Origin: DASUFP01 sp036274495
GTDB lineage: Bacteria > Bacteroidota > Bacteroidia > AKYH767-A > OLB10
Assembly: GCA_036274495.1 (NCBI GenBank)
Contig: DASUFP010000035.1
Coordinates: forward strand, 1 to 37,735
Direction of reading: 5' to 3'
DNA: 37,735 nt
The translations under genes and the position numbers were made by a program. Under the pieces are notes generated by a model that made no database searches, had not been told where the DNA came from, and saw only the letters and a list, made by a program, of their open reading frames with translations. Numbering within the stretch: position 1 is the stretch's first letter; every line of letters begins with the position of its first letter. Positions 1 through 7,667 of this stretch are shown one piece after another.

Positions 1-133
1 ACCAAAATAACCATTCATCCGTTTATAGTCCCGTTCCCGTATTCACCCTTTAGTTTTTTAAGATTTATCGCAATAGTTACAGACACAGTCTGTCTGCATT
101 ATAGAAAAAATTGGTTTTTAACTGTCAGATTTG

Positions 134-1201
134 ATGTCAAACCGCTTTTGTTTCAGAATTACCTTTCTGGCAGTTGCAATACTATCGGGGTTTTATAACA
201 ACGCGGCGGCTCAGATCGGCGGGAGCAGCACCTATGCCTTTCTCAACCTTTCCTCTTCTGCCCGTATAGCAGCATTGGGCGGGAAACTTGTTCCGGTAAA
301 GGACAACGACCTGAATCTGGTTTTTGCGAATCCGGCAGTACTGAATCCGACTATGGATCATCAGCTGACTTTTTCAGGAGTCGGGTATTTTGCGGGCATC
401 AGATACGGTTATGCTGCCTACGCCTCAGAAATTAAGAAAGCAGGGATGTTTTCGGCAGGTATGCATTATGTTGATTATGGTCATTTTGATGAAACGGATG
501 AAACAGGGGAGGTAACCGGATCATTTAAAGCAGGCGAATACAGTCTCAATTTAACCTGGGCAAAACAACTCGCTGATTCTGCATTTTCATTTGGTGTGAC
601 CTTAAAAACGATTTATTCCTCATTGGAATCGTATACTTCTTATGGTTTAGCTGCCGACCTGGGGGCCAATTATTACATTGAGCCGGCGATGGTAAATTTA
701 TCCCTGGTTGCAAAAAATGCCGGGCGGCAACTCAAGGCTTATCGTGAGGGAAACATTGAGCCTTTGCCTTTTGAAGTTGAGCTGGGAGTATCAAAACAGC
801 TGGCAAAGGCGCCTTTCAGGTTTTCGCTTATCCTGCAGCACCTGGAAAAGCCTGATATGACTTTTACCGATCCTGCAAAAGAAGGACAGCTGGATCCGAT
901 TACCGGTGAACCGCTTGACCAGAAGATTACAACAGGTGATAAAATATTGCGCCATGTAATTTTGGGAACAGAATTGCTGATTTCCAAAAATTTCAATGTG
1001 CGTTTCGGATATAACTTTCAGCGGCGCAAGGAACTCGGAGTGGACACAAAAATGGGCACCACCGGGCTCTCCTGGGGTTTTGGATTCAGGATTTCGAAGT
1101 TTATTTTCAGTTACGGGCGTTCGACCTATCACCTTGCCGGAGCTTCAAACAGTTTTTCTATCAGTGCCAACCTGAATGAGTTTGTAAAAAAACAGGACTG
1201 A
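134..1201 (+). CDS. porQ: Type IX secretion system protein PorQ
   Basis: Outer-membrane beta-barrel protein of the PorV/PorQ (FadL-like) group, part of the T9SS machinery that exports and anchors proteins with C-terminal sorting domains. The ATG at 134 gives 355 residues with a signal peptide (hydrophobic run after RFCFRIT, probable cleavage after NNAAA, before QIGG). The body shows alternating beta-strand character, the motif SSARIAALGG near the mature N-terminus and NPAVLNP soon after, both typical of PorQ. An in-frame TTG directly before the ATG is part of a promoter-like string and is not needed. The order porQ-cmk-ispH matches Porphyromonas and other Bacteroidota, which supports PorQ over PorV. 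cmk follows after 44 nt. Function is by family; barrel topology was not modelled. Confidence 0.9.
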   Translation: MSNRFCFRITFLAVAILSGFYNNAAAQIGGSSTYAFLNLSSSARIAALGGKLVPVKDNDLNLVFANPAVLNPTMDHQLTFSGVGYFAGIRYGYAAYASEIKKAGMFSAGMHYVDYGHFDETDETGEVTGSFKAGEYSLNLTWAKQLADSAFSFGVTLKTIYSSLESYTSYGLAADLGANYYIEPAMVNLSLVAKNAGRQLKAYREGNIEPLPFEVELGVSKQLAKAPFRFSLILQHLEKPDMTFTDPAKEGQLDPITGEPLDQKITTGDKILRHVILGTELLISKNFNVRFGYNFQRRKELGVDTKMGTTGLSWGFGFRISKFIFSYGRSTYHLAGASNSFSISANLNEFVKKQD

Positions 1202-1213
1202 CTACTATTTCCC

Positions 1214-1221
1214 TATTTTTG
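1214..1221 (+). promoter_or_regulatory. Bacteroidota -7 promoter box (TATTTTTG) before cmk
   Basis: Exact match to TAnnTTTG, just after the porQ stop. Its last three bases are the TTG that would otherwise be an alternative start for cmk, so the box argues for a start further downstream. No clear -33 TTG at the usual distance. Confidence 0.5.
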
Positions 1222-1245
1222 CCGGCAACATTAAGTTTACTGATT

Positions 1246-1923
1246 GTGTCAGCCGAACACCCTGTAATTGCCATTGACGGTTATTCGTCATGCGGAAAAA
1301 GTACCGTAGCCCGTGCTGTTGCGCGCGAATTGGGTCTTCGATACATTGATTCGGGTGCTATGTACCGTGCCGTGACGCTTTACTTTTTACAAAACAATAT
1401 CCCTTTAGACAAGAGTGATTATTCAGCTGAACTGGATGCCATTCATATTCGGTTTAAGGTACATCCCGACACAGGGTATTCGGATGTTTTTCTGAACGGT
1501 AAAGATGTAAGTAACGCCATAAGAAGTATGGAAGTTTCTGACCAGGTGAGCCATGTGAGCACCCTGAAAGCTGTACGAACCAAAATGGTGCAGCTTCAGC
1601 AGCAGATGAAAGGGGAGGGAGGACTGGTGATGGATGGACGTGATATAGGCACTACTGTTTTTCCGGATGCAGATGTAAAAATTTTTATGACCGCGGACCC
1701 GGAAATACGTGCAGTGAGACGTTTTCATGAACTCAATGCGAACGGAACTTCTATTTCACTGGAAGAGGTCAGAAACAATATTAACAGCCGCGATTTTGAG
1801 GACACTCACCGCACCGAAAGTCCTTTACGACAGGCGGCCGATGCGGTGGTGCTGGATAACAGTCATCTTAACTACGACGAACAGCTGGCTTTTGTCCTGA
1901 ATAAGGTGAGTCTTCTTAAATGA
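1246..1923 (+). CDS. cmk: Cytidylate kinase
   Basis: Transfers phosphate from ATP to CMP/dCMP in cytosolic pyrimidine nucleotide metabolism. The P-loop is GYSSCGKST (about residues 12-20). It is followed by IDSGAMYRAVT, which contacts the nucleotide base, the signature DGRDIGTTVFPDADVK, and a C-terminal R..PL...DAVVLDN segment. About 225 residues is the normal length. I chose GTG at 1246: the only upstream alternative (TTG at 1219) lies inside a TAnnTTTG promoter box and would add nine non-family residues. It sits between porQ and ispH, a conserved Bacteroidota order. The start codon is inferred; the family assignment is secure. Confidence 0.95.
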   Translation: MSAEHPVIAIDGYSSCGKSTVARAVARELGLRYIDSGAMYRAVTLYFLQNNIPLDKSDYSAELDAIHIRFKVHPDTGYSDVFLNGKDVSNAIRSMEVSDQVSHVSTLKAVRTKMVQLQQQMKGEGGLVMDGRDIGTTVFPDADVKIFMTADPEIRAVRRFHELNANGTSISLEEVRNNINSRDFEDTHRTESPLRQAADAVVLDNSHLNYDEQLAFVLNKVSLLK

Positions 1924-1965
1924 ACGGCCGCTTCAAACAAAAGATCAGGTTGGCTGTTTATTCTG

Positions 1966-1973
1966 TAATTTTG
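1966..1973 (+). promoter_or_regulatory. -7 promoter box (TAATTTTG) for ispH
   Basis: Exact TAnnTTTG match ending five bases before the ATG at 1979. Transcription would begin at or next to the start codon, so ispH mRNA is predicted to be leaderless or nearly so. Confidence 0.6.
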
Positions 1974-1978
1974 TACTG

Positions 1979-2878
1979 ATGAAAATAACTATTGATCCTG
2001 ATTCCGGTTTTTGTTTTGGAGTCGTTTTCGCTATTCAAATGGCTGAAAATGAACTGGATAAAACAGGTTCGCTCTATTGTTTAGGAGATATTGTCCATAA
2101 TAACATGGAGGTAGACCGGCTCACGAAAAAAGGGCTGAAAATTATCACCCATGAGGAGCTGGCCGGATTGAGAGATTGTAAAGTCCTCATAAGAGCACAT
2201 GGGGAGCCGCCGGAAACCTATAAAATTGCCATTCAGAATAATATAGAACTCATTGATGCCTCCTGTCCGGTAGTTTTAAAATTGCAAAACCGTGTGAGGA
2301 ACAGTTTTGATGAAACCGGCGATAATAATGGTCAGATTGTAATTTACGGGGAGGCCGGCCATGCTGAAGTAAATGGATTGTTAGGGCAAACCAACGGTGA
2401 GGCCATTCTTATAACAGGTGAGAAGGATCTGGAGAAAATTGATTTTTCAAAGCCGGTGCACCTGTTTTCACAGACTACTAAAAGCACCAAAGGTTTTAAC
2501 CAGATACGCGAAATCATCGAAAAGAGGGTTGAAGAACACCGGGGATCGGAAGCTGCCGGTGAATTTTCGGCCAATGACACCATTTGCCGTCAGGTTTCGA
2601 ACCGTGAGCCCCAGCTGCGTACGTTTGCTGCCGATCATGATGTGGTGATTTTTGTAAGCGGTAAGAAGAGTTCAAACGGTCAGGCCTTATTTGGAGTCTG
2701 CCAGTCGGTAAATCCCAGGACCTACTTTGTTTCTGATGCGCAAGATATTCATTATGAGTGGGTTGAAGGCGCCTCTTCCATTGGAATTTGCGGTGCCACC
2801 TCCACGCCTATGTGGTTGATGGAGGATGTGGCCACCAAGCTGCGTTTACTCGAGTCAATGCAGGTAACCAAAGGCTGA
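1979..2878 (+). CDS. ispH: 4-hydroxy-3-methylbut-2-enyl diphosphate reductase (IspH/LytB)
   Basis: Last enzyme of the MEP isoprenoid pathway: a cytosolic Fe-S enzyme reducing HMBPP to IPP and DMAPP. The three cluster cysteines are visible at C12 (SGFCFG), C96 (DASCPVV) and C203 (NDTICRQVSNRE). Substrate-contact histidines lie in GDIVHNNMEV and RAHGEPP, and the TxxT-like SQTTKSTKGF segment and the C-terminal GATSTPMWL motif are in place. The length, 299 residues, is typical of short bacterial IspH. The stop codon lies inside the stem of a predicted terminator. It has its own promoter box directly before the ATG. No signs of damage. Confidence 0.96.
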   Translation: MKITIDPDSGFCFGVVFAIQMAENELDKTGSLYCLGDIVHNNMEVDRLTKKGLKIITHEELAGLRDCKVLIRAHGEPPETYKIAIQNNIELIDASCPVVLKLQNRVRNSFDETGDNNGQIVIYGEAGHAEVNGLLGQTNGEAILITGEKDLEKIDFSKPVHLFSQTTKSTKGFNQIREIIEKRVEEHRGSEAAGEFSANDTICRQVSNREPQLRTFAADHDVVIFVSGKKSSNGQALFGVCQSVNPRTYFVSDAQDIHYEWVEGASSIGICGATSTPMWLMEDVATKLRLLESMQVTKG

Positions 2879-2897
2879 TTCTTTTCAGCCCCTTTTT
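2873..2897 (+). terminator. Intrinsic terminator overlapping the ispH stop codon
   Basis: GGCTGA (2873-2878) pairs with TCAGCC (2885-2890) around a six-base loop; CC and five T follow. The first stem arm contains the ispH TGA stop, so a ribosome finishing ispH would cover the stem. Confidence 0.5.
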
Positions 2898-2944
2898 GTT
2901 GGATAATTTCACCCTTCCCGTTTTTTTTATAAAAGAAATTTCGG

Positions 2945-2952
2945 TACATTTG
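2945..2952 (+). promoter_or_regulatory. -7 promoter box (TACATTTG) for rpsA
   Basis: Exact TAnnTTTG match 48 bases before the rpsA ATG, between the ispH terminator and the gene. The implied leader is about 40 nt and is A-rich directly before the start codon, as is common for well-translated Bacteroidota genes. Confidence 0.6.
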
Positions 2953-3000
2953 CGTCCCTTTTCGGAAGGAAAGGAAATTGCTAAAACCCTTAAATAATAA

Positions 3001-4920
3001 ATGTTTACAGAAACGGAAAACGTAACAATGGAACAAAACTCTTCCAACGCCTCCACAATCCTGCGGTCAGAACCCTCCGGTAATGACTTTGACTGGGATA
3101 ATGTGGGTAAAAACACGGATGTTTATCAGCCGACAGAGCGTGAGAAAATGGAGAGTATGTATGGCAACACGCTTACTTCAGTTGCCGAACATGAAGTTCT
3201 TACCGGTACCATTATCGGACTCACCAGCAAAGAAGCAGTGGTGAACATCGGATTTAAATCGGATGGATTAATTGCTCTTTCAGAATTCCGCCACATGCCC
3301 GACCTCAAATTGGGTGACAAAGTGGAGGTGTATGTTGAAACACAAGAGGACAAAAACGGTCAGCTGATCCTTTCACATAAAAAAGCCCGTGCTCTTAAGT
3401 CATGGGAAAATGTCAATTCTGCTCTTGAGAAAGACGAAATCATTACTGGTTTTGTCAAATGCCGCACCAAAGGCGGACTCATTGTTGACGTATTCGGTAT
3501 TGAAGCGTTTCTCCCGGGTTCACAGATTGATGTTAAGCCCATTCGTGATTACGATGTGTTTGTAGGAAAGACAATGGAATTCAAAGTTGTTAAAATCAAC
3601 AACGAATTCAAGAACGTTGTCGTTTCTCACAAAGTACTTATCGAAGAAGAACTCGAAAGCCAAAAAGCAGAGATTATCTCCAAACTTGAAAAAGGTCAGG
3701 TACTTGAGGGAACTGTTAAAAACATTACCTCTTACGGTGTATTTATGGACCTTGGTGGTGTTGACGGGCTGCTGCACATCACTGATATTTCATGGGGGCG
3801 CATATCACATCCTGAAGAGGTGCTGCAACTTGATCAGAAAATCAATGTTGTTATTCTTGATTTTGATGATGAGAAGAAACGTATCGCTTTAGGTCTGAAG
3901 CAGCTTACCGCACAGCCCTGGGATGCACTGGATGCCAACCTGAAAGAGGGTGATAAAGTAAAAGGTAAAGTTGTTGTTATTGCTGATTACGGTGCCTTTG
4001 TTGAAATAATCCCGGGAGTAGAAGGGCTTATTCACGTTTCCGAAATGTCATGGTCACAACACCTCCGTAGCCCTCAGGATTTCCTGAAAGTAGGCGACGA
4101 AGTTGAGGCAGTTGTACTTTCACTCAACCGTGAAGAGCGTAAGATGTCATTAGGTCTTAAGCAACTGATGCCTGACCCATGGGGTAACATCACCGAAAAA
4201 TATCCTGTAGGATCAACACATAAAGCCAAGGTTCGCAACTTCACCAACTTTGGTGTATTTGCAGAACTCGAAGAGGGCATTGACGGACTGATTCACATTT
4301 CTGACCTCTCCTGGTCGAAAAAAGTTAAACACCCGTCTGAGTTCACCAAGATTGGTGACGAAATGGAGGTTGTGGTATTAGAAGTAGATACTGAAAACCG
4401 CAGACTGAGTCTCGGTCACAAACAGCTTGAAAGCAACCCATGGGAAACCTATGAGACCATATTCAAAGTCGATTCAGTTCACCAGGGAACCATTGGAAAG
4501 GTTACCGATAAAGGTGCAGTCGTAACACTTGAATACGGTATTGAGGCATTTGCTCCGTTCCGTCATCTCCAAAAGGAAAATGGTGCTACTGCCAAAACCG
4601 ATGAGGTGCTTCCTGTTAAAGTAATTGAGTTCTCTAAAGAAAACCGCAAGGTGATTGTTTCTCACACACGCACATTTGAAGATGCTAAAAACATGTCCAA
4701 ATCAGAAGGCGGTGAAAAATCTGAAGATTCAACCACTAAAAACATCAAGAAAGTGAAAGAGAGCATTGAGAAATCAACTCTTGGTGATCTTGGTGTTTTG
4801 TCGGCACTCAAATCAGAGCTGGAAACATCTGAAAAGGATGCCTCCGAATCTCCTAAAAAGGTAAAGAAGCCGAAAGTTGCCAAAGAAGACGACAGCGAAG
4901 AGGCTGACAAATCAGAATAA
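3001..4920 (+). CDS. rpsA: 30S ribosomal protein S1
   Basis: RNA-binding ribosomal protein that helps load mRNA on the 30S subunit. The 639-residue product contains a tandem array of S1 (OB-fold) domains. The first covers roughly residues 60-130. The best conserved copies show the pattern YGVFMDLGGVDGLLHITDISW, YGAFVEIIPGVEGLIHVSEMSW and FGVFAELEEGIDGLIHISDLSW, and the KRIALGLKQL type end-motifs recur. The last copy is more diverged. After about residue 560 the protein ends in a charged Lys/Glu/Ser-rich tail without S1 character. An in-frame ATG at 3028 is a possible alternative start. A strong terminator follows directly. Identity is secure. Confidence 0.96.
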   Translation: MFTETENVTMEQNSSNASTILRSEPSGNDFDWDNVGKNTDVYQPTEREKMESMYGNTLTSVAEHEVLTGTIIGLTSKEAVVNIGFKSDGLIALSEFRHMPDLKLGDKVEVYVETQEDKNGQLILSHKKARALKSWENVNSALEKDEIITGFVKCRTKGGLIVDVFGIEAFLPGSQIDVKPIRDYDVFVGKTMEFKVVKINNEFKNVVVSHKVLIEEELESQKAEIISKLEKGQVLEGTVKNITSYGVFMDLGGVDGLLHITDISWGRISHPEEVLQLDQKINVVILDFDDEKKRIALGLKQLTAQPWDALDANLKEGDKVKGKVVVIADYGAFVEIIPGVEGLIHVSEMSWSQHLRSPQDFLKVGDEVEAVVLSLNREERKMSLGLKQLMPDPWGNITEKYPVGSTHKAKVRNFTNFGVFAELEEGIDGLIHISDLSWSKKVKHPSEFTKIGDEMEVVVLEVDTENRRLSLGHKQLESNPWETYETIFKVDSVHQGTIGKVTDKGAVVTLEYGIEAFAPFRHLQKENGATAKTDEVLPVKVIEFSKENRKVIVSHTRTFEDAKNMSKSEGGEKSEDSTTKNIKKVKESIEKSTLGDLGVLSALKSELETSEKDASESPKKVKKPKVAKEDDSEEADKSE

Positions 4921-4927
4921 TCAATTT

Positions 4928-4956
4928 AAACCCCGGTCTTAAAGCCGGGGTTTTTT
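4928..4956 (+). terminator. Rho-independent terminator after rpsA
   Basis: AAACCCCGG (4928-4936) pairs with CCGGGGTTT (4945-4953) around an eight-base loop, and a run of T follows. It starts eight bases after the rpsA stop and lies upstream of the separate pyrR promoter. Confidence 0.9.
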
Positions 4957-4974
4957 ATGAGCCAATAAATCCAC

Positions 4975-4982
4975 TAAATTTG
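4975..4982 (+). promoter_or_regulatory. -7 promoter box (TAAATTTG) for pyrR-pyrB
   Basis: Exact TAnnTTTG match ending 18 bases before the pyrR ATG at 5001. Its terminal TTG is the apparent upstream start of the longer pyrR frame. The implied leader of about a dozen bases leaves no room for a PyrR-type attenuator. Confidence 0.65.
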
Positions 4983-5000
4983 TCGACGGTACTACCGGAT

Positions 5001-5552
5001 ATGTCCTCACGTCTAATTCTCAACCATACGCTTTTCGACATCACAATCAACAGGTTGTGTTACGAGCTGATTGAGAACCACAATGATTTTTCCGACACCG
5101 TTATTATTGGCCTTCAGCCACGCGGCATTTACCTTGCAAACCGAATCAAAGAGAAGCTGAAAGGCTTTCTCCCCGGTTTTGAGATATTGCAGGGCAATCT
5201 GGATATTACCTTCTTCAGAGATGATTTCAGAAGGAGAGAGCATGTAATTGTACCCAGTTCCACCCAGATCGACTTTATTATTGAGAAGAAAAAAGTGGTG
5301 CTGGTTGATGATGTACTGCATACCGGCAGAACGATACGAGCGGCACTGGATGCTATACTAGCCTTCGGTCGTCCCGCGAAAGTTGAGCTCCTGACTCTGA
5401 TAGACCGCAAATTCAGCAGAGATTTACCAATAGAACCCAATTATACCGGAATGGCAATCGATACCATACTTTCCGACAAGGTGCGCGTTACCTGGAAAGA
5501 GACAGAAGGTTCGGATGAGGTCTGGTTGTTTACACAGGAAAGAGAGGAATGA
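5001..5552 (+). CDS. pyrR: PyrR-type phosphoribosyltransferase (uracil phosphoribosyltransferase / pyr regulator family)
   Basis: Type I phosphoribosyltransferase of the PyrR family. The PRPP-binding loop is VVLVDDVLHTGRTIRAAL; the N-terminal part has the PyrR-like IIGLQPRGIYLANRIKEKL and the lysine/arginine-rich flexible hood before it. 183 residues is typical of PyrR. PyrR proteins have uracil phosphoribosyltransferase activity and, in Firmicutes, bind pyr mRNA to control attenuation. I chose the ATG at 5001 because the upstream TTG lies in the promoter box. The stop overlaps the pyrB start by ATGA, so the two are translationally coupled. No attenuator is visible upstream, so an RNA-based regulatory role is doubtful here. 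Confidence 0.9.
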   Translation: MSSRLILNHTLFDITINRLCYELIENHNDFSDTVIIGLQPRGIYLANRIKEKLKGFLPGFEILQGNLDITFFRDDFRRREHVIVPSSTQIDFIIEKKKVVLVDDVLHTGRTIRAALDAILAFGRPAKVELLTLIDRKFSRDLPIEPNYTGMAIDTILSDKVRVTWKETEGSDEVWLFTQEREE

Positions 5553-6478
5553 CACAAGAACTCAGCGTGAAACACTTACTTGGTATCCGGGACCTGACAG
5601 TTGAGGATATAGAGTTGATATTTACAACTGCTGACAATTTTAAAGACGTCATTAACCGGCCTATTAAGAAAGTTCCATCGCTACGCGATATTACCGTAGC
5701 CAATCTTTTCTTTGAAAACTCAACACGCACGAGGCTCTCATTCGAATTGGCTGAGAAAAGGCTCTCGGCTGATATTGTCAACTTTTCTGCATCATCGTCA
5801 TCGGTCAGCAAGGGAGAAACGCTTATCGACACAGTAAACAACATCCTCGCCATGAAAGTTGACATGGTGGTGATGCGGCATCCTAAACCCGGATCAGCGC
5901 TCTTCTTGTCGCAACGTGTAAATGCCAAAATTGTGAATGCCGGCGATGGAACTCATGAACATCCTACACAGGCACTGCTCGACACCTTCTCGATTCGCGA
6001 AAAGCTTGGTACGCTTCAAGGTGTTAAAGTGGTTATTGTTGGTGATATTCTCCACTCAAGAGTTGCCTTGTCTAACATTTTCTGTCTCAAAAAACTTGGT
6101 GCCGAAGTTATGGTTTGTGGTCCGGCTACGTTGATCCCCAGGCATTTACATGAACTTGGCGTAAAGGTTGAAACCAATTTGAGAAAGGCTTTAAACTGGT
6201 GTGATGTGGCCAATGTGCTGCGCATACAGCTGGAACGGCAAGACATCAGGTACTTTCCTACGTTGAGAGAGTACGTGATGCAATATGGCATTACGAGGCA
6301 TATTCTTGAATCACTGGACAAGCAGATTGTGCTGATGCATCCCGGACCCATCAACAGGGGGGTTGAACTTTCCAGTGATGCCGCTGATTCGGGACAATCG
6401 ATTATCCTGCAACAGGTTGAAAACGGGGTCGCTGTCAGGATGGCGGTTCTGTATCTGCTGGCAGGAACGGTAAGTTAA
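5549..6478 (+). CDS. pyrB: Aspartate carbamoyltransferase, catalytic subunit
   Basis: Commits carbamoyl phosphate and aspartate to pyrimidine synthesis. All main signatures are present: the carbamoyl-phosphate loop STRTR (residues 58-62) followed by LSFE, the loop SSVSKGE with its active-site lysine, HPTQALLD, GDILHSRVA, and the C-terminal HPGPINRG. 309 residues is normal. No pyrI regulatory-chain gene is adjacent, and no dihydroorotase fusion is seen, so it is probably an unregulated trimer or one needing a partner elsewhere. It starts inside the pyrR stop codon (ATGA). Confidence 0.97.
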   Translation: MTQELSVKHLLGIRDLTVEDIELIFTTADNFKDVINRPIKKVPSLRDITVANLFFENSTRTRLSFELAEKRLSADIVNFSASSSSVSKGETLIDTVNNILAMKVDMVVMRHPKPGSALFLSQRVNAKIVNAGDGTHEHPTQALLDTFSIREKLGTLQGVKVVIVGDILHSRVALSNIFCLKKLGAEVMVCGPATLIPRHLHELGVKVETNLRKALNWCDVANVLRIQLERQDIRYFPTLREYVMQYGITRHILESLDKQIVLMHPGPINRGVELSSDAADSGQSIILQQVENGVAVRMAVLYLLAGTVS

Positions 6479-6485
6479 TTGCATT

Positions 6486-6514
6486 TTGATTTCCTGTTTT
6501 ATTTCCTAAATTTG
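6486..6514 (+). promoter_or_regulatory. Promoter (TTG-N18-TAAATTTG) for the STAS gene
   Basis: TTG at 6486-6488, an 18-base spacer and TAAATTTG at 6507-6514 give one of the best full matches to the Bacteroidota promoter (TTG-N19-TAnnTTTG) in the window. The ATG is at 6532. Confidence 0.65.
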
Positions 6515-6531
6515 GCTAACCTAAGCCTGCC

Positions 6532-6888
6532 ATGCAATATACACTTGATAAAAACGACAAATACGCACTTATAAGCCTGCACGAGCAAAAACTCAATACG
6601 CTTATTTCTGCAGAACTGAAATCCGAACTGCTCATCATCAATAGCCAGGGATACGGAAACATCATACTTGATCTTTCCGATACACAGTACTGCGATTCAT
6701 CCGGTTTGTCGGCGGTGCTGGTAGGAAACCGTGTTTGCCGTAATTCCAGTGGTATGTTTGTGTTAACCGGATTGAGTGAAGCCGTTTTGAAACTGATTAC
6801 CATCAGTCAACTCGAGCAGGTGCTGGTAATAACATCCACGCTCAATGAAGCTATCGACTACATTGCTTCAAACGAAATCGAGAAATAA
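6532..6888 (+). CDS. STAS-domain anti-sigma-factor-antagonist-like protein
   Basis: A single STAS domain of 118 residues, the fold of SpoIIAA/RsbV. It carries the diagnostic phosphorylation segment CDSSGLSAVL with adjacent serines, preceded by IILDLSDTQY. Members bind anti-sigma kinases or act as scaffolds, and serine phosphorylation switches partner binding. No anti-sigma kinase, phosphatase or sigma factor is in the window, so the partner is unknown. In many Bacteroidota a STAS gene lies directly before ribonuclease Z; here a T9SS cargo gene separates them. It has its own promoter. Cytosolic; no signal peptide. Confidence 0.85.
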   Translation: MQYTLDKNDKYALISLHEQKLNTLISAELKSELLIINSQGYGNIILDLSDTQYCDSSGLSAVLVGNRVCRNSSGMFVLTGLSEAVLKLITISQLEQVLVITSTLNEAIDYIASNEIEK

Positions 6889-6932
6889 TCTCATTCCGTC
6901 GCACTATTCTACTACAAAAAAACCAACCTGAT

Positions 6933-7667
6933 ATGATCAAACGTATACTCTTTGCAGTAGCATTAGCTATCGGCATTTATGGATTTGCCGGAGCACAGTG
7001 CATACCCGATACCACCATTACAGATCCGGGTATTTATCCCGACAGTGCCACCGGATTACCTCCCGGAGTCATTAACATGCCCTATAATGAAGTTATTCAG
7101 GTTAAGGTACTCACCGATACTACCGTTTCGGGACTGACTGTGCTGGTAACCAATATTACCATTACACAGGTTTCGGGTTTGCCTCCCGGCATCAGTTACA
7201 GCTGTAATCCGACCAGTTGTATTTTCCCCGGAGGGTCCAATGGGTGCATTACTCTTTCAGGTACTCCGACTGCCTCAGGAACTTTTCCAATGACAGTTGA
7301 CTTACTGATTGAAGGAACGTTGTTCGGGTCTCCTATTTCGCAGCCGTCAACAGTGGATTATTATAATATTTTTATTGCAGGCACTTCAGGTATATCTGAA
7401 GCCATTAATTTTGGGATAGTATCTAACAATCCCAATCCTGCAAATGATTACACCGATCTTGTTTTCGGAACACCTGCCGGGGGAGAATTTCCGTTAAAGA
7501 TTTATGATTTAATCGGAAAGGAAGTGTATAGCCAGGTGATACGTGCAATGCCCGGCAACAATACCGTCAGGATAAAAACATCTCAACTAACGGCTGGTGT
7601 ATATATGCTTACCTTAGGTAACGGGTCATCAGTCGCAACCAGGAAGTTTGTTGTTTCCAGAAAGTAA
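6933..7667 (+). CDS. Small secreted protein with T9SS C-terminal sorting domain
   Basis: 244 residues. The N-terminus MIKRILFAVALAIGIYGFAGAQ is a signal peptide. The middle part (about 30-150) is rich in Thr, Pro and Gly, with SGLPPGISYSCNP and ITLSGTPTASGTFPMTV, which resemble bacterial Ig-like (putative Ig/He-PIG) domains. Residues from about 165 form a type A sorting domain: NPNPANDYTDLVF, then LKIYDLIGKEVY, then QLTAGVYMLTL and a terminal ATRKFVVSRK. It should be exported through the outer membrane by the T9SS. The ligand or partner is not recognisable. Its stop overlaps the rnz start by one base (TAATG), which is unusual for a secreted protein ahead of an RNA-processing enzyme. Confidence 0.85.
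   Translation: MIKRILFAVALAIGIYGFAGAQCIPDTTITDPGIYPDSATGLPPGVINMPYNEVIQVKVLTDTTVSGLTVLVTNITITQVSGLPPGISYSCNPTSCIFPGGSNGCITLSGTPTASGTFPMTVDLLIEGTLFGSPISQPSTVDYYNIFIAGTSGISEAINFGIVSNNPNPANDYTDLVFGTPAGGEFPLKIYDLIGKEVYSQVIRAMPGNNTVRIKTSQLTAGVYMLTLGNGSSVATRKFVVSRK

Noticed and set aside
739..1132. Open - strand frames inside porQ
   Set aside because: They lie opposite a well-supported gene, show no family resemblance and no start context; shadow frames.
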